Positions 32,254-42,756 of a stretch of DNA of 64,000 bases are shown here, piece by piece (position 1 is the first letter of the stretch; each line of letters starts with the position of its first letter). The translations under genes and the position numbers were made by a program. The stretch is taken from NCBI GenBank assembly GCA_021234155.1, contig JAJEKV010000002.1, positions 29,757,115 to 29,821,114 of the forward strand, in the 5' to 3' direction. The DNA is from Isoetes taiwanensis. Lineage: Eukaryota > Streptophyta > Lycopodiopsida > Isoetales > Isoetaceae. The notes beneath the pieces are model-generated. The model worked only from the letters and a program-made list of their open reading frames with translations. It searched no databases and was not told where the DNA came from.

Positions 32254-33528
32254 TCAATTACGTCCTTTTTCTACTTCCTTAAAGTCGTCGTCAGATGGCA
32301 ACGTCTCTTCAATCCTCTTGCCATACTCACTTGAAAGAGTCGATATGGCATTGCAATGGGTTCTTGTCTCGAATGGAGTCCTAAAGAGGGTGTCTGCGAC
32401 TACATTCAACTTGCCAGGCTTGTAAACTATTTCGAAGTCATATTCTTCGAGAAACTCCATCCACCTCCTTTGTCTTAGATTGAGGAGTGGTTGCGTGAAG
32501 ATATACTGGAGACTTTAGTGATTTGTATCTAATTAAAACTTTCTTCTCAACAAATAGTATCTCCAGATTTTTAAGGCCCTCACAATGGCCAAAAGCTCTT
32601 GGTCATGAGTCGGGTAGCGTTGCTCTACGTCATTCATCTTCTTGGAGTCGTATGCGACTACCCTTCTCTCCTGCATGAGGACTGCTCCGGTTGCTAGCTT
32701 ACTAACATCTGTCGCCACTAGCTTATCCCTGCTTGGATCCGGTAGGATGAGGACCGGTGCTGTGGTTAGTGCCTCTTTGAGCTTCTCAAAGGAGGCTTGG
32801 ACATTCTCGAGCCAATGCTTTGTCCAATCCTTCACCTTCTTATCTTTGGTGAGGTCCGACAGAGGGGACGCCCACTTAGCGAAGTCTTTCACGAACTTCC
32901 GATAATATCCTGCCAAGCCGAGGAAGCTTCTTACTTCACCCACATTCCTTGGTGCCGGCCAATCCACTATGGCTTTAATCTTTGCCGGATCAGTGGAGAT
33001 CCCTTCATATGACACCACATGACCCAAATACTCCACTCGGCCTGTTGCAAAGTGACACTTAGAAAGCTTGCCGTATAATCGATGCCGTCTTAGCTTCTCC
33101 AACTCCAAAACCCTTCTCAGGTGCTGACAATGCTCTTCTATGGACTTGCTGTAGACTAGGATGTCATCGAAAAATACGATGACAAATTCATCTAAGAATT
33201 CCATGAAGATATCATTCATCAGGCGCATGAAGGTTGCTGGGGTGTTCGATAAGCCGAAGGGCATTACCATGAACTCATAGTGCCCATACCGCGTTCTGAA
33301 GGCAGTTTTATGGATATCTTCTTCCTTGATCTTTATTTGATGGTAGCCCGACCTTATGTCAATTTTGGAGAAGACTTTTGCTCCCTGGAGCTGGTCCATT
33401 CCCTATTGATAGAGCATATTTATTCTTTATCGTTTGCTTATTAAGTTGACGATAATCAATACACATCCTTAGGCTTCCGTCTTTCTTCTTGACGAAAAGG
33501 ATGGGTGCTCCAAAAGGAGACACGTTTG
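32254..33528 (-). pseudogene. Ty3/gypsy reverse transcriptase and RNase H
   Basis: From 33528 the frame reads [20 protein letters not shown] and [16 protein letters not shown], then after a small deletion [40 protein letters not shown], the catalytic [15 protein letters not shown] and RNase H ([40 protein letters not shown]). 32460-32254 continues in another frame (EEYDFEIVYKPGKLNVVADT). Integrase is absent, so the element is truncated near 32225. The frame is continuous with 38032-38198 once the LTR element between them is removed. Confidence 0.85.
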
Positions 33529-33533
33529 CTCTT
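33529..33533. repeat. Left target duplication of the LTR element
   Basis: CTCTT, paired with CCCTT at 38027-38031 (one mismatch). Confidence 0.6.
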
Positions 33534-33998
33534 TGTTAGCCCTTTGGGCTAAACATATGTATGAGTGGCATAGGCCACATGTATTTATCACATTGGACCA
33601 CTTGATCTAGGGCCCAGATTTAGCCCACATATGTGGTAGGTGGCATAGGCCACATGTATTTGTCATATTGGACCCCACAACCTATGGCCCATATTTAGCC
33701 TAGATCTATGGAAGGTGAGATGTCAGTTAGGGTTAGGGTTTTGCTCTACTATTTAGAGAGAGCATTTCCTCTCATTGTTTAGGTTTTTGCTCACGTTTTG
33801 GAGCACCTCTTTTTGGAGCATCAATATGATTCTGTTTTGTTCATTCTTTCTCTTGTTCTTGTTCTTGTTCTTGTTCTTGTTCTTGGAGTTTCTTCCCACC
33901 TTCTTTTGTTGATCCATGAGCATTTGTGGCAGCCTTGTGGCATCCGGCAGTCATGGACTGCTGCTGCAAGGTGATGCCAAGAACCCCAAATATCAACA
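33534..33998 (+). repeat. 5' LTR (465 bp)
   Basis: TG...CA termini. Differs from the 3' LTR mainly in the number of TTCTTG hexamers near 33850-33885 and by a few substitutions, so insertion is fairly recent. Starts with a short palindrome, TTAGCCCTTTGGGCTAA. Confidence 0.9.
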
Positions 33999-33999
33999 C

Positions 34000-34019
34000 T
34001 GGTGCCTCATGCCGGGGTC
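34000..34019 (+). promoter_or_regulatory. Primer binding site
   Basis: TGGTGCCTCATGCCGGGGTC begins one base after the 5' LTR. It would pair with a tRNA ending GGCACCA; the tRNA species is not identified. Confidence 0.6.
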
Positions 34020-35936
34020 TCTTGGGCTCATGATCATCCTTTTGTTTTTGTTTCAAGTTTCTCCAAAAGTTCAGAAAATATTATTTGGTTCTACATTGAC
34101 ACTTTCTGGGATTCACATGTCTGATATTTGCCCACTGTTTCAGGAAGGGTCCAAATTGGTTTTTGACAGCATAAAGTTCTTATTCGTCAAAAATAACTGG
34201 TTCTTCATTTACACATTTTTCTTCCTTATTATCTATCATATCTGTCACTGTCTCAAAAAGGGGCAATGTTGGTTCTTGCATGATACAATTCTTATTTGGT
34301 TCATATCCATACTTTGTTTCATGTTTACAGTAAAAAATGTGGTTCTATTCCTGATACTTTAGCCACCACTGTTAACGTTCTTATCAATTGCAGTGCTGGA
34401 GATGTTCTTAGGGTCTTCGGCCTGTTCTTCGTGACCATATTCTGTGATATTTGCCCAATACTTTCAAACAGGGGCAAACTCTGGCACAATTATTTTCAGC
34501 AGACATCATCAACATATCCATACTCTATTCTGTAAGCATCCATATTTGCTCACCTTCTTTCCGAATTTTCTATTTGGGTGCTGGCGAAGTCATTCCAGCA
34601 TACCAGACCCTCTGTTACCTCAAAAGCGGCACAACAATTCTCATTGTTTGTGTCATTCTGGGTTCGCCACATTACTTTCTCTTGTTTGTGCCCAACAGAC
34701 AAGCAACTCCATTTTCGTCCTCGGTGCAGATCCTTTGCTTGCTCAACACAAGAAACAACAAATTGATTGTGCCTTTGCACAGTCCTGTCCACCAACAATT
34801 CGAGGTCTGCAAACAGAAAAAGGTTTTGGGCTGATCTTTTTACATTTTATTCAACCGGAGACCAGGGCTGTTCTTGCCCTCTCATTGCAAGGTACCTATG
34901 GGGCTTTTCCTCATACCAAATCCACATCACCGGCGCTTGTATGCCCTTGCTTCATCAAGCACGCCACAAGAACAGATGACCAACGCGAAGAGTTCATGTT
35001 CCAGTTTTTTCAGCGAGTTGCTAGATCCCAATCAATCCTCAGGCTAGACTTCTTTATGGCAGGCATCACCAGGCCGGTCATTTAGCCTAGTTTTCAACAT
35101 GCAGCAGAATCTGCACACAACATCGCCTCCTCACTCCTTCTTCGGGGAACATCAGCAATGTATTTGCACCACAAGAAATCCCCAACCACTGTCCACAGCG
35201 GATTATCTCTAAGACTTTTTCGGGGCTTTCTTCAAGGCTCTCCCCTTTGTGGCCCGAACAATCTCCAGTCAGGGAGACATTTCTTTAGGCAAGCATTCCA
35301 AGCGCAAATAAATCTTTTCGGCACATACCTCTCTCTGTACTTCCTCGACCTACACAAAATTGCGCAAATCAACGTCCTTCCGTCACAGGCCGACTGGTTT
35401 CGCCCAGATCATAACATTTTTTACAAGGGTTTCCCAACCATTCCACAATCCTCGATTCTTCTCTATTTCAGAGCCAGAAGACAGATTTTGGGCTACTGGT
35501 CCTCCGTTCCGCTCCAATCCATGGCATGTTTTCTGCCATATTTGCTTTGCTTTCAAGAAAGGAGGCCCGCATTTGTCTGACCTCACCTCTACAATTAATT
35601 GGCTTCTTCCTTGTAGGAAATGCTCAATAAGGGGGCAAATCATTCTACCTTGCCCGATTCCTTTCGTAATACAAGCACAATCTGTGTTTTCTAGTTCCAC
35701 AGCCAATCATCACAATCTCAGAGAATTAGGGATACAGGTTCATTATCGCACAGGAAATCCCAGCCACAATCTTTTGCTTGTGGCCTGACCAGAGATAGCA
35801 GCAGCGGCGATGCACACTCACCCTTGCAAAGTATTTTCGTGGCCATGAAATGCCATATCTTTTTTTTCGTGACAATCTTACTCTCAGCTCCAGAGATCCG
35901 TTGAAATCAAGAGTACCAGCTATGCATACCTCCACG
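34020..35936 (+). other. LARD internal region, 5' half
   Basis: Open frames such as 34444-35085 (213 codons, beginning MIFAQYFQTGANSGTIIFSR) have no recognised domain, composition bias typical of chance frames, and no gag-like zinc knuckle. No function is claimed. Confidence 0.45.
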
Positions 35937-36790
35937 TCCCCTCACGGCGTGGACCAACAAACGACTTTCTAGGTGCCACGGCCTGTCACGGCATGGCCTC
36001 TCCTCCCTCAGCACCTCACGGCAATCTGTTTCGTCATCGGAGCTCCCACGGCCCATCCCGGCGTGGCCTCTCTCAGAACCTCTCCCGCCAGAGCACCAAA
36101 CTGTTCCGTCAAAGCGTCACAGCGTGGTCTCCTCACCCCACGGCCCATCCCGGCGTGGCCGCTCTCAGAACCTCTCCCGCCAGAGCACCAAATTGTTCCG
36201 TCAAAGCGTCAGAGCCCCCACGGCCCCCACGGCGTGGACTCTCCCATGGCCCATCACGGCGTGGCTTCTCAAATGTTCCACCTTCCACGACCAACCAGCC
36301 CACGGCCATCACGGCGTGGCTTCAAGTCTGCAAAACCCAACATTGCGTGCATCTGCAAAACCTTCTCTGTAAAACCTTCGTAGCAGCCCACGGCCATCAC
36401 GGCGTGGCTTCGAGTTACAATATCCTCTGCGTGACCCACAGCCCCCACGGCGTGGCCTCCACATCAAAGACCTCATGGGCGTGGCCTTTCCGCCATGGCA
36501 ACTTGTTACATCAACGCATCAAAACCCCACGGCCCATCCCCTTGGCGTGGAACATTCATGTCCTGTCACACACATTGTCATGCTTTTTTTATGACATCTT
36601 TATGATTTTCTTTCGAGAGAGCATTCGACACTTAATATTCTAGATGGCCTACATTTTTGGTGTTTTTCACCCCCTTCTAAATATTGAAGCCATTTTTCTC
36701 ATACCCGATATTTGGTCCTACTATTATGCCTTTGGAGGTAAAATTTCATGCAACTATGACTTCAAACATCACGGCCCAATGGCGTGAGTT
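35937..36790 (+). repeat. Dispersed 20-bp motif array inside the LARD
   Basis: About ten copies of a motif near CACGGCCCATCMCGGCGTGG occur at 36045, 36136, 36215, 36243, 36299, 36387, 36435, 36525 and, weaker, 35940, 35958 and 36770. Each is an imperfect palindrome (CCACG...CGTGG). Frames over the copies differ, so conservation is at DNA or RNA level. A 73-bp block is also duplicated (36048-36120, 36138-36210). Confidence 0.7.
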
Positions 36791-37079
36791 CAACAATCTG
36801 TCACGACCCCTCAAGGCATGATTTCAAGCACAACTTTCAATCAACTCTTGACGCAAGAAGTATCTTGAGCATATTTTTGGCACATTTTGGGGGATGCCTC
36901 ATCTTTTGTCGCATTCTTGGAGATCTTCTTTGCACCCTTGTACCAACACACCTCACACAGCCGGCGTGTGTAGGCCTTTTTTCAGCAATCTTTCCTCAAC
37001 ATTCCAGCTTACCTCATCGACCCTCATCGACCCAAATGCAGGGCATTTAAGAGACAACCTTTTTCAATCCATCTCGACC

Positions 37080-37435
37080 GTCCATAATACATGGCGGCTT
37101 AGCCTCTTTCAAATTCGACAAATGGCGTGAAGATAACTTATGGCCTTCCGTCCATTCCATTTCAACTCCTTCAAGTTCGACTATCTGCTCAAACTCTTTC
37201 AAGTTCCACACATGGCGTGAAGATGACTTAGGACCTTCTGCCCCTTCCACAATTTTTCTTTCCAAATTTTTGTTCAACTCCTTACAAGACACTTTGATTG
37301 GCGCATGTATTCGAAGCTAGTGGCAAGCTCTATGAGAAGTGGTGACAGCCTTCTCAACATTAGATTTGACTTCTATGGAATTAAAGGAGCTTGTGGCAAG
37401 CTCAAGAGAAGTGGTGACAGCCTTCTCAACCTCTT
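37080..37435 (+). repeat. Short duplications near the LARD 3' end
   Basis: ATGGCGTGAAGATRACTTA occurs at about 37122 and 37212, and AGAAGTGGTGACAGCCTTCTCAAC at 37336 and 37407 with surrounding GGCAAGCTC. Non-coding. Confidence 0.55.
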
Positions 37436-37566
37436 ACGATTTTTGTACTTCATCGACATTGGCCTTTTTGGGTCAAGACTTCGGCGACATTCTCATTATT
37501 TCCCCTCACTTTGGACACTGTTGTAAATGTTTAACCTGATGTTATAAAGGTTCTACATAGTTTGGT

Positions 37567-37580
37567 GTGGTGGGGGGGAG
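37567..37580 (+). promoter_or_regulatory. Polypurine tract
   Basis: GTGGTGGGGGGGAG directly before the 3' LTR start at 37581. Confidence 0.65.
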
Positions 37581-38026
37581 TGTTAGCCCTTTGGGCTAAA
37601 CATATGTATGAGTGGCATAGGCCACATGTATTTATCACATTGGACCACTTGATCTAGGGCCCAGATTTAGCCCACATATGTGGTATGTGGCATAGGCCAC
37701 ATGTATTTGTCATATTGGACCCCACAATCTATGGCCCAGATTTAGCCTAGATCTGTGGAAGGTGAGATGTCAGTTAGGGTTAGGGTTTTGCTCTACTATT
37801 TAGAGAGAGCATTTCGTCTCATTGTTTAGGTTTTTGCTCACGTTTTGGAGCACCTCTTTTTGGAGCATCAATATGATTCTGTTTTGTTCATTCTTTCTCT
37901 TGTTCTTGTTCTTGGATTTCTTCCCACCTTCTTTTGTTGATCCATGAGCATTTGTGGCAGCCTTGTGGCATCCAGCAGTCATGGACTGCTGCTGCAAGGT
38001 GATGCCAAGAACCCCAAATATCAACA
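37581..38026 (+). repeat. 3' LTR (446 bp)
   Basis: Matches 33534-33998 end to end apart from a shorter TTCTTG run and scattered substitutions. Followed by CCCTT, the right target duplication (38027-38031). Confidence 0.9.
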
Positions 38027-38031
38027 CCCTT

Positions 38032-38391
38032 ATGAATCCGAGCTCAAGCAGTTCTTGCAACTGCTTCTTGAGCTCTACCAGCTCTGGAATGCTCATACTA
38101 TAAGGTGCCTTGCTGGTATGCTTAGCATCTGGAGCTAGTGTGATTTCACCCTCTACACCCCTATAAGGTGGTAGCTGACGGATCCGTGAATACATCATTA
38201 AACTCTTTAATGAGACTTGCTATTGGCTTAGGCAGCTAGTTTTTACTTAACTCACTTCTCTTTGCTTTACTTGTGTCAACTGCCTCTAGCCTCAAGATGT
38301 AATCCACCCTGTTTCTTATTATGCTTTTCCTCAACTGCTTCATAGAGATACATTGCATAGCTGAAGTTACCTTCTTACCTTTTACTATGTA
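38032..38391 (-). pseudogene. Gypsy pol, start of reverse transcriptase and linker
   Basis: 38198-38032 reads [20 protein letters not shown] and [20 protein letters not shown] then GFIR, the block just before the RT palm, continuing at 33528. Between 38391 and 38200 the frame is broken by stops (e.g. 'ELSKN*'). Confidence 0.75.
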
Positions 38392-39921
38392 TCAATTGCC
38401 ATCCGGCACCGTCATAGAGATTTCGTTGCGATCGCAATCTATCATGGCTTTTGCTGGCCTTAGGAACTCCATTTCTACTATGAGGTCATATTTCCCAATG
38501 TCCATCACTTCGGCACCCATCGGCCACTTGCTTCTACTAAGATCTATGTCAAAACTGATTCTCCTCCCCTTAGTGTGGCAAATGGCGCCGCTTGCCATGC
38601 TAACTGGCCTTGGCTTGGACTCCAAAATCTTATTCTTCATGAGAGCAGCAAGCCTTGGAGAGGCAAAGTTGTGGGAACTACCTGTGTTTATCAAGACTAT
38701 ATATGGCTTGCTATCTATGATTCCTTCCGCCGAGATGACTGTAGACTGATTCTTAACCTCCTCTGACTCAATGGCTGCACAAATTTTACACTCACCTTCT
38801 ATGAAGTCTTGGGGTTCCTGTTGGTCGCCTTCTTCTTCATCTTCCTCAGCTAGTGATTCCCAATCGGCAAGTTCAGCTAGAGCCGCCTGCATGACAAAAG
38901 GGCAATTGTGTGTTCGGTGCCCTGGCTGGAAGCACCGGAAACACAATTTCTTCTCTATGCATTCCTGTCTTTTCTCCTTTAGAATGCTGTCTAGGAGAAA
39001 TTTAATTGACTTGCCTCTTGATCCTTCCTGTGGCTTGCGGTCTCCAAAAGACTTCCCCTGAGCTTTTCCTTGGTACTGGCCTGCTGCTGGCGTAGAGGCC
39101 GCCTGTCTAGTTTGATATTGCCCTGCTGTCTTTCCTTTGTATGGGAGTTGTTTCTGTGCTGGGGTCACTGGTGCCTCTTCTAAGCTGAGAGCTTTATCTT
39201 CTGCTTCCCCAACTGTTCTTGGGTTGATTGCCCTTACTAGCCTTTTGATGTTGCTATTGAGGCCCTCGATATACCCATCTACTGCTTGCCTTTCTGTTAT
39301 CCTTGGGACATTCAATCTCAACCTCATGAACTCCTTCGTATACTTAGCGACGAACAAATTACCCGGGTCCAACCTATAGAACTGCTGTATCTGTCTGCTG
39401 GTGTGGGATCTCGGGACATAATGCTTACGGAATGCCTTGCTGAATGTCCTAAACCTGTAGTTGTTTCTTCTCAGCTTGTTGGACTTTGTGTATCCCTTCC
39501 ACCATATTCTAGCGGGCCCTATCAAGTTTGTCGTTGCCACCTTACCTATGTCCTTATCTTTCATTCCATAAGAGTTTCCGAATTCTTCCATCTCATCCAG
39601 CCATGCTTCGGCCTCCATGCCTAACTTGTCCTTACCCGAGAACCGTCCCAGCTTTCTTATCTTCCAGACATTGCTCATTGCACTGTCTACCTTCTTTTGA
39701 TAGTTGTCTGTCTTTCTGTTCTTGTTTCTGCCCTGCGATGTGTCTGATTCATTGTCGGAGCTACTGTCGGATCCATTGTCTGAGGTCTCCGATCTGCTAG
39801 AGCTGGAAGGTGATGGACTCCTCCTACCTCTTCTTTTCCTCTTTCTATCCTTCTCGGCAGCCTGATTTTCTTCCCTTGCTGGCTGAGGGGCTTCGTCTAT
39901 ACCTATAGAAATGTAAAGCAA
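38392..39921 (-). pseudogene. Ty3/gypsy gag with zinc knuckle and aspartic protease
   Basis: A 509-codon open frame. A basic and Ser-rich N-terminus (KRKRRGRRSPSPSSSSRS) precedes a gag core (IGPARIWWKGYTKSNKLRRN; PGNLFVAKYTKEFMRLRLNV), a CCHC knuckle CFRCFQPGHRTHNCP (about residues 338-352) and a retropepsin-like domain. The protease active site reads LINTGSSHNF, with Asn where the catalytic Asp of DTG belongs, so cleavage activity should be lost. The frame ends at VPDGN before pol. The start context and 5' end are unclear because a LINE is inserted just upstream. Confidence 0.8.
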
Positions 39922-39977
39922 AGAAATTGAAATTTAAGATGCCCACACCTTAGATGAGAGAAGTACCGTAAGCTAGT

Positions 39978-40560
39978 TAGAGGAATAGAATAGAATAGAA
40001 TAGAATAGAATAGAATAGAATAGAATAGACTTTTTAGCATCCACGGAGACCGATTGACCTATGGGACCCAAACAAAAAGAGGGCAGCGAGCGTATTACTG
40101 ATAGGATTAAAAAACCCCCGCCCCGAAGGGTTTTCGAGGGAAAAACCTTAGCAATAATAAGTACGCTGGCATGCTGTACAATTGTATAGGACAGTTCAAT
40201 ACCGTCCCGGAGGATACAACTAAGTCCGTGCATCCATAACCTCCTGGAGGTATGACCCTAACAAATCCACTGACGCCGTATTCAATAACTCATGCAACGG
40301 TTGGCCAGGCACTAGTAATCGAACATACTGCTCTCGGATATGGGCAAATGCTGGGCAGATCTGGAGGGCATGACATTCATCCTCAATGGCGCCCTGGTGG
40401 CAACACTGGCAAACCCTTTGCTCTCGTGCTTCCCGAGCCCAACGTCCTGTCTCAATGCGGAGGCGACTGGAAGCTATAAGTCGGTGGAGGTGATGGTGGA
40501 GGTCCGTATTCTTGAGCATGCATTAGTGGTGTTGCACTGTAGTAACTACTGCATCTGATT
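39978..40560 (-). mobile_element. 5'-truncated LINE with long (TTCTA)n tail
   Basis: Contains the last part of ORF2 (40519-40220: SRLRIETGRWAREAREQRVC, zinc motif CQCCHQGAIEDECHALQICP), the hairpin 3' UTR and a tail of about nine TAGAA units on the plus strand (39982-40027). Same family as 22437-27700. The 5' border near 40560 is approximate. Confidence 0.75.
40220..40519 (-). CDS. LINE ORF2 C-terminus with CCHC zinc finger
   Basis: An open piece of 99 codons ending in a stop at 40220. CQCCHQGAIEDECHALQICP gives C-x2-C ... H-x4-C spacing, the cysteine-rich C-terminal motif of L1-type ORF2, thought to bind RNA. It is the best-preserved copy of this motif in the window. Confidence 0.6.
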   Translation of the reverse strand: MLKNTDLHHHLHRLIASSRLRIETGRWAREAREQRVCQCCHQGAIEDECHALQICPAFAHIREQYVRLLVPGQPLHELLNTASVDLLGSYLQEVMDART

Positions 40561-40934
40561 CGTCATCTGAGCCAACCTTGCATTCACTGTTTCAACTGTC
40601 ATGTCTTGTTCGTCATCGTGTTCCCAGCCGAACAAGTTCCTAAGTTGCCACTGGTGCTGCTGGCCTTGGCCTTGAGACCCTGAACCGGTGTTCTTGGCTG
40701 CAAGTATTGGTCATCAATGTTGTTACTTAGGTTGTACATTATTCAACCTTATTTACAAGTCAATTATTGTTAGGTATAAAAGAAATCATGTCAAAATTCT
40801 AACTCATAAGTTAAAGACAAGTTATGGCAATTAATATACGAGAGTTATACATTACATAAAAGTACATGATAATACATGGAACTGAGGACATTTTTATACA
40901 TTTAAATGATATGTGAAAGCAAAAGTGTTCATCT
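40561..40934 (-). other. Possible TE exon and spacer
   Basis: The minus strand at 40720-40561 reads GSGSQGQGQQHQWQLRNLFG and VNARLAQMTNQM, ending at the LINE insertion; perhaps gag-leader coding sequence. 40740-40930 is AT-rich without features. Confidence 0.35.
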
Positions 40935-41193
40935 TCAAGAACCCTTCATTGATTTGAAGAAGTTTTTCACGTCCCTAAGTCGAAGACCTTTGCCGACATT
41001 GCGCAAGATGTTCCTAGAAGATCTACCTTCGAGAGCTCGAGCCATTTGAGGTGCAGGGAGTTTGGGTGCCATTGCCGCAACAACCATCAATGGTGCGTCT
41101 CTCAAGTGGCCCCTGGCGAAGTCGAGGCTGTGCAGTACCACGGATCTCTTGAAGCGAATGATGTGATCCGTGTGGCTGCTCAGCTTGGCAGTG
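40935..41193 (-). other. Possible short coding piece
   Basis: Minus ORF 41141-40935 (68 codons, ends KGLRLRDVKNFFKSMKGS) directly follows the end of the 41194 gene. It may be its continuation in another frame. Not recognised. Confidence 0.3.
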
Positions 41194-42462
41194 CTACCCG
41201 AAGCCAGAGAGCGCTATGAGGAGCGCCACGGCTTCCTCCCCTCGCGGGCTGAACTCCTTATGGAAAACTATCATTTGCCCTTGGCTGAGGACTGGGAGGT
41301 AGTACCGTAGTGCCTTCCCCTTTCCTATGGTCTGCGAGCCTGTGCCCTTCCTTTGAGCCGCTCCACCGTAAACGTCTAGTGCCAAGAGGTCTTCATGATC
41401 TCTCCACATAGTGGTTGCACTTTCCAAGTTGATGCTGCCAGATGCCTCCCGCATGCTCCTTGATCGAACTGTTCGACTAGAGCTTGGGCCCTTCTCTGAT
41501 TTGTATAACCTGCTTTGGATCTTCTGAAATTCTTCCTCTGGAATGATTGGCTGTTGCTGACGATACATCTCCCTTATGTGTTCATAGGCGGCGATGTCTG
41601 ACATCGTCTCCCCGGCGTAGGAGTGTCTTTCCGCTACTTCTCTTGGAACTTCCTGATAGGAGTAGTCGATGAAGTCACTTTGCTGTTCTTTTGCAATCAG
41701 GCCTAAGAGCTCGTCGATTCTAAGCCCTTCTTCTTGGCAGTATAGAAGGTTGAGGATGTCATTTGCCAAGATGTATTCCTCCCTTTCGATTACTATTGGC
41801 GATAGCGCTGTGATGCCAATTGGCGGTTCGGTGGCCCGCCTAATGTCTTCATCATGTCTTACTATGCGTCTCTCCATTCTGGCTGCCGTCCTGCTCTCCC
41901 AATCTGCGTCTTCTTCTCCAAGCTGCTCGTAATCCTGCTCGTAATCCTGCTCGACCATGCCCCTACTCTTGTGCCATGGTACTCATATTCCGAAGATTCG
42001 ATCTCATGTATCTGGCCTTGCTCCATTCTTGTGTTGAGTGGCGCTAGGTCCAAAGGCTGGATTGAAGGCTCCCCCACCTTGTTGACTGCCTTATACTGCA
42101 TGAATAGAGCGAGAACTGCGTGTGCCGAAACATACCTGTGCCTATGGACTCTACAAGTCATGTAGTCGGGCATGTCCCTCGTCCTATCCCATAGCTGCCC
42201 CTTGCCTCTGGATCCCTCCCCCCCCTATAGCTTGGCTCAGCGAGTCTAAGGATACCCACTTCCCTCCCCTAGGTGGAAGGCTAACTTCCCAGGGTAAGAT
42301 CTGCTGGTCATACTGGCAAACTATATCAGTATAATAAGGGGTCCTAGTCAGGGTTGCATGCAGGTCGAAGAGATGATCAAAGACGTGGAAGGCCTCTTCA
42401 GCAGGGAAATCACGGATGTGGCTAGCACTGTCGTACCATCGAACAAAGTTGGTGGGCGCCAT
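41194..42462 (-). pseudogene. Unrecognised TE-associated gene, about 420 codons, two frameshifts
   Basis: Three minus-strand pieces join end to end: 42462-42184 (MAPTNFVRWYDSASHIRDFP...), 42183-41960 (MPDYMTCRVHRHRYVSAHAV...) and 41958-41194 (acidic, EDADWESRTAARMERRIVRH...). Frame changes lie near 42180 and 41960. The ATG is about 107 bp below a strong TATA box. No known domain is seen. The third piece is rich in Glu and Arg and ends VALLIALSGFG. Position between a gypsy gag and an LTR primer site on the same strand suggests it belongs to a retroelement or was captured by one. Confidence 0.45.
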
Positions 42463-42568
42463 TGAGCAGAGGTGAGTGTAAAAGATGGCTTGGAAGAACT
42501 GATGAGAGCCTGCAAGATCGCCTAAGATGGTGAGAGCAACTTGGATGAAGGGAAAATGGAAAATGAGG

Positions 42569-42581
42569 CCCCCTTTTATAG
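42569..42581 (-). promoter_or_regulatory. TATA box of the 42462 gene
   Basis: CTATAAAAGGGGG on the minus strand, a near-ideal plant TATA box, about 107 bp upstream of the ATG at 42462. Confidence 0.55.
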
Positions 42582-42756
42582 ACTAGGGTTGCCTTGGCTT
42601 CCATGCACAAGAGTTCTTGATCTATCAGACCTTTGTTCTAAGGCTATGGGTCTCCAAATGAGGTATCATGAAGTGCAAATCTAAGCAAAACAAGACAAGA
42701 AACACTACATGGTAGTTTGTTATGTCAAATTTGGCTAATCCATGTCAAAAATGGGT

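Larger units (their letters stand above)
33534..38026 (+). mobile_element. 4.5-kb LTR retrotransposon lacking gag-pol (LARD-like), inserted in gypsy RT
   Basis: Bounded by direct LTRs (465 and 446 bp) starting TGTTAGCC and ending ATCAACA, with primer site, polypurine tract and 5-bp target duplication. The internal 3.6 kb holds no recognisable gag or pol domain. It has a 213-codon open frame (34444-35085) without known motifs and a repeat-rich 3' half. It must rely on proteins of another element. It split a gypsy copy: the RT N-terminus is at 38032-38198 and the rest at 33528-32533. Confidence 0.85.

Noticed and set aside
34444-35085. 213-codon frame in the LTR element as a gag gene
   Set aside because: No zinc knuckle, no gag-like pattern; length alone is not enough.
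35993-36643. 216-codon frame with HGPSRRG and HGVAS phrases
   Set aside because: The repeated phrases shift frame between copies, so the conservation is in the DNA motif, not a protein.
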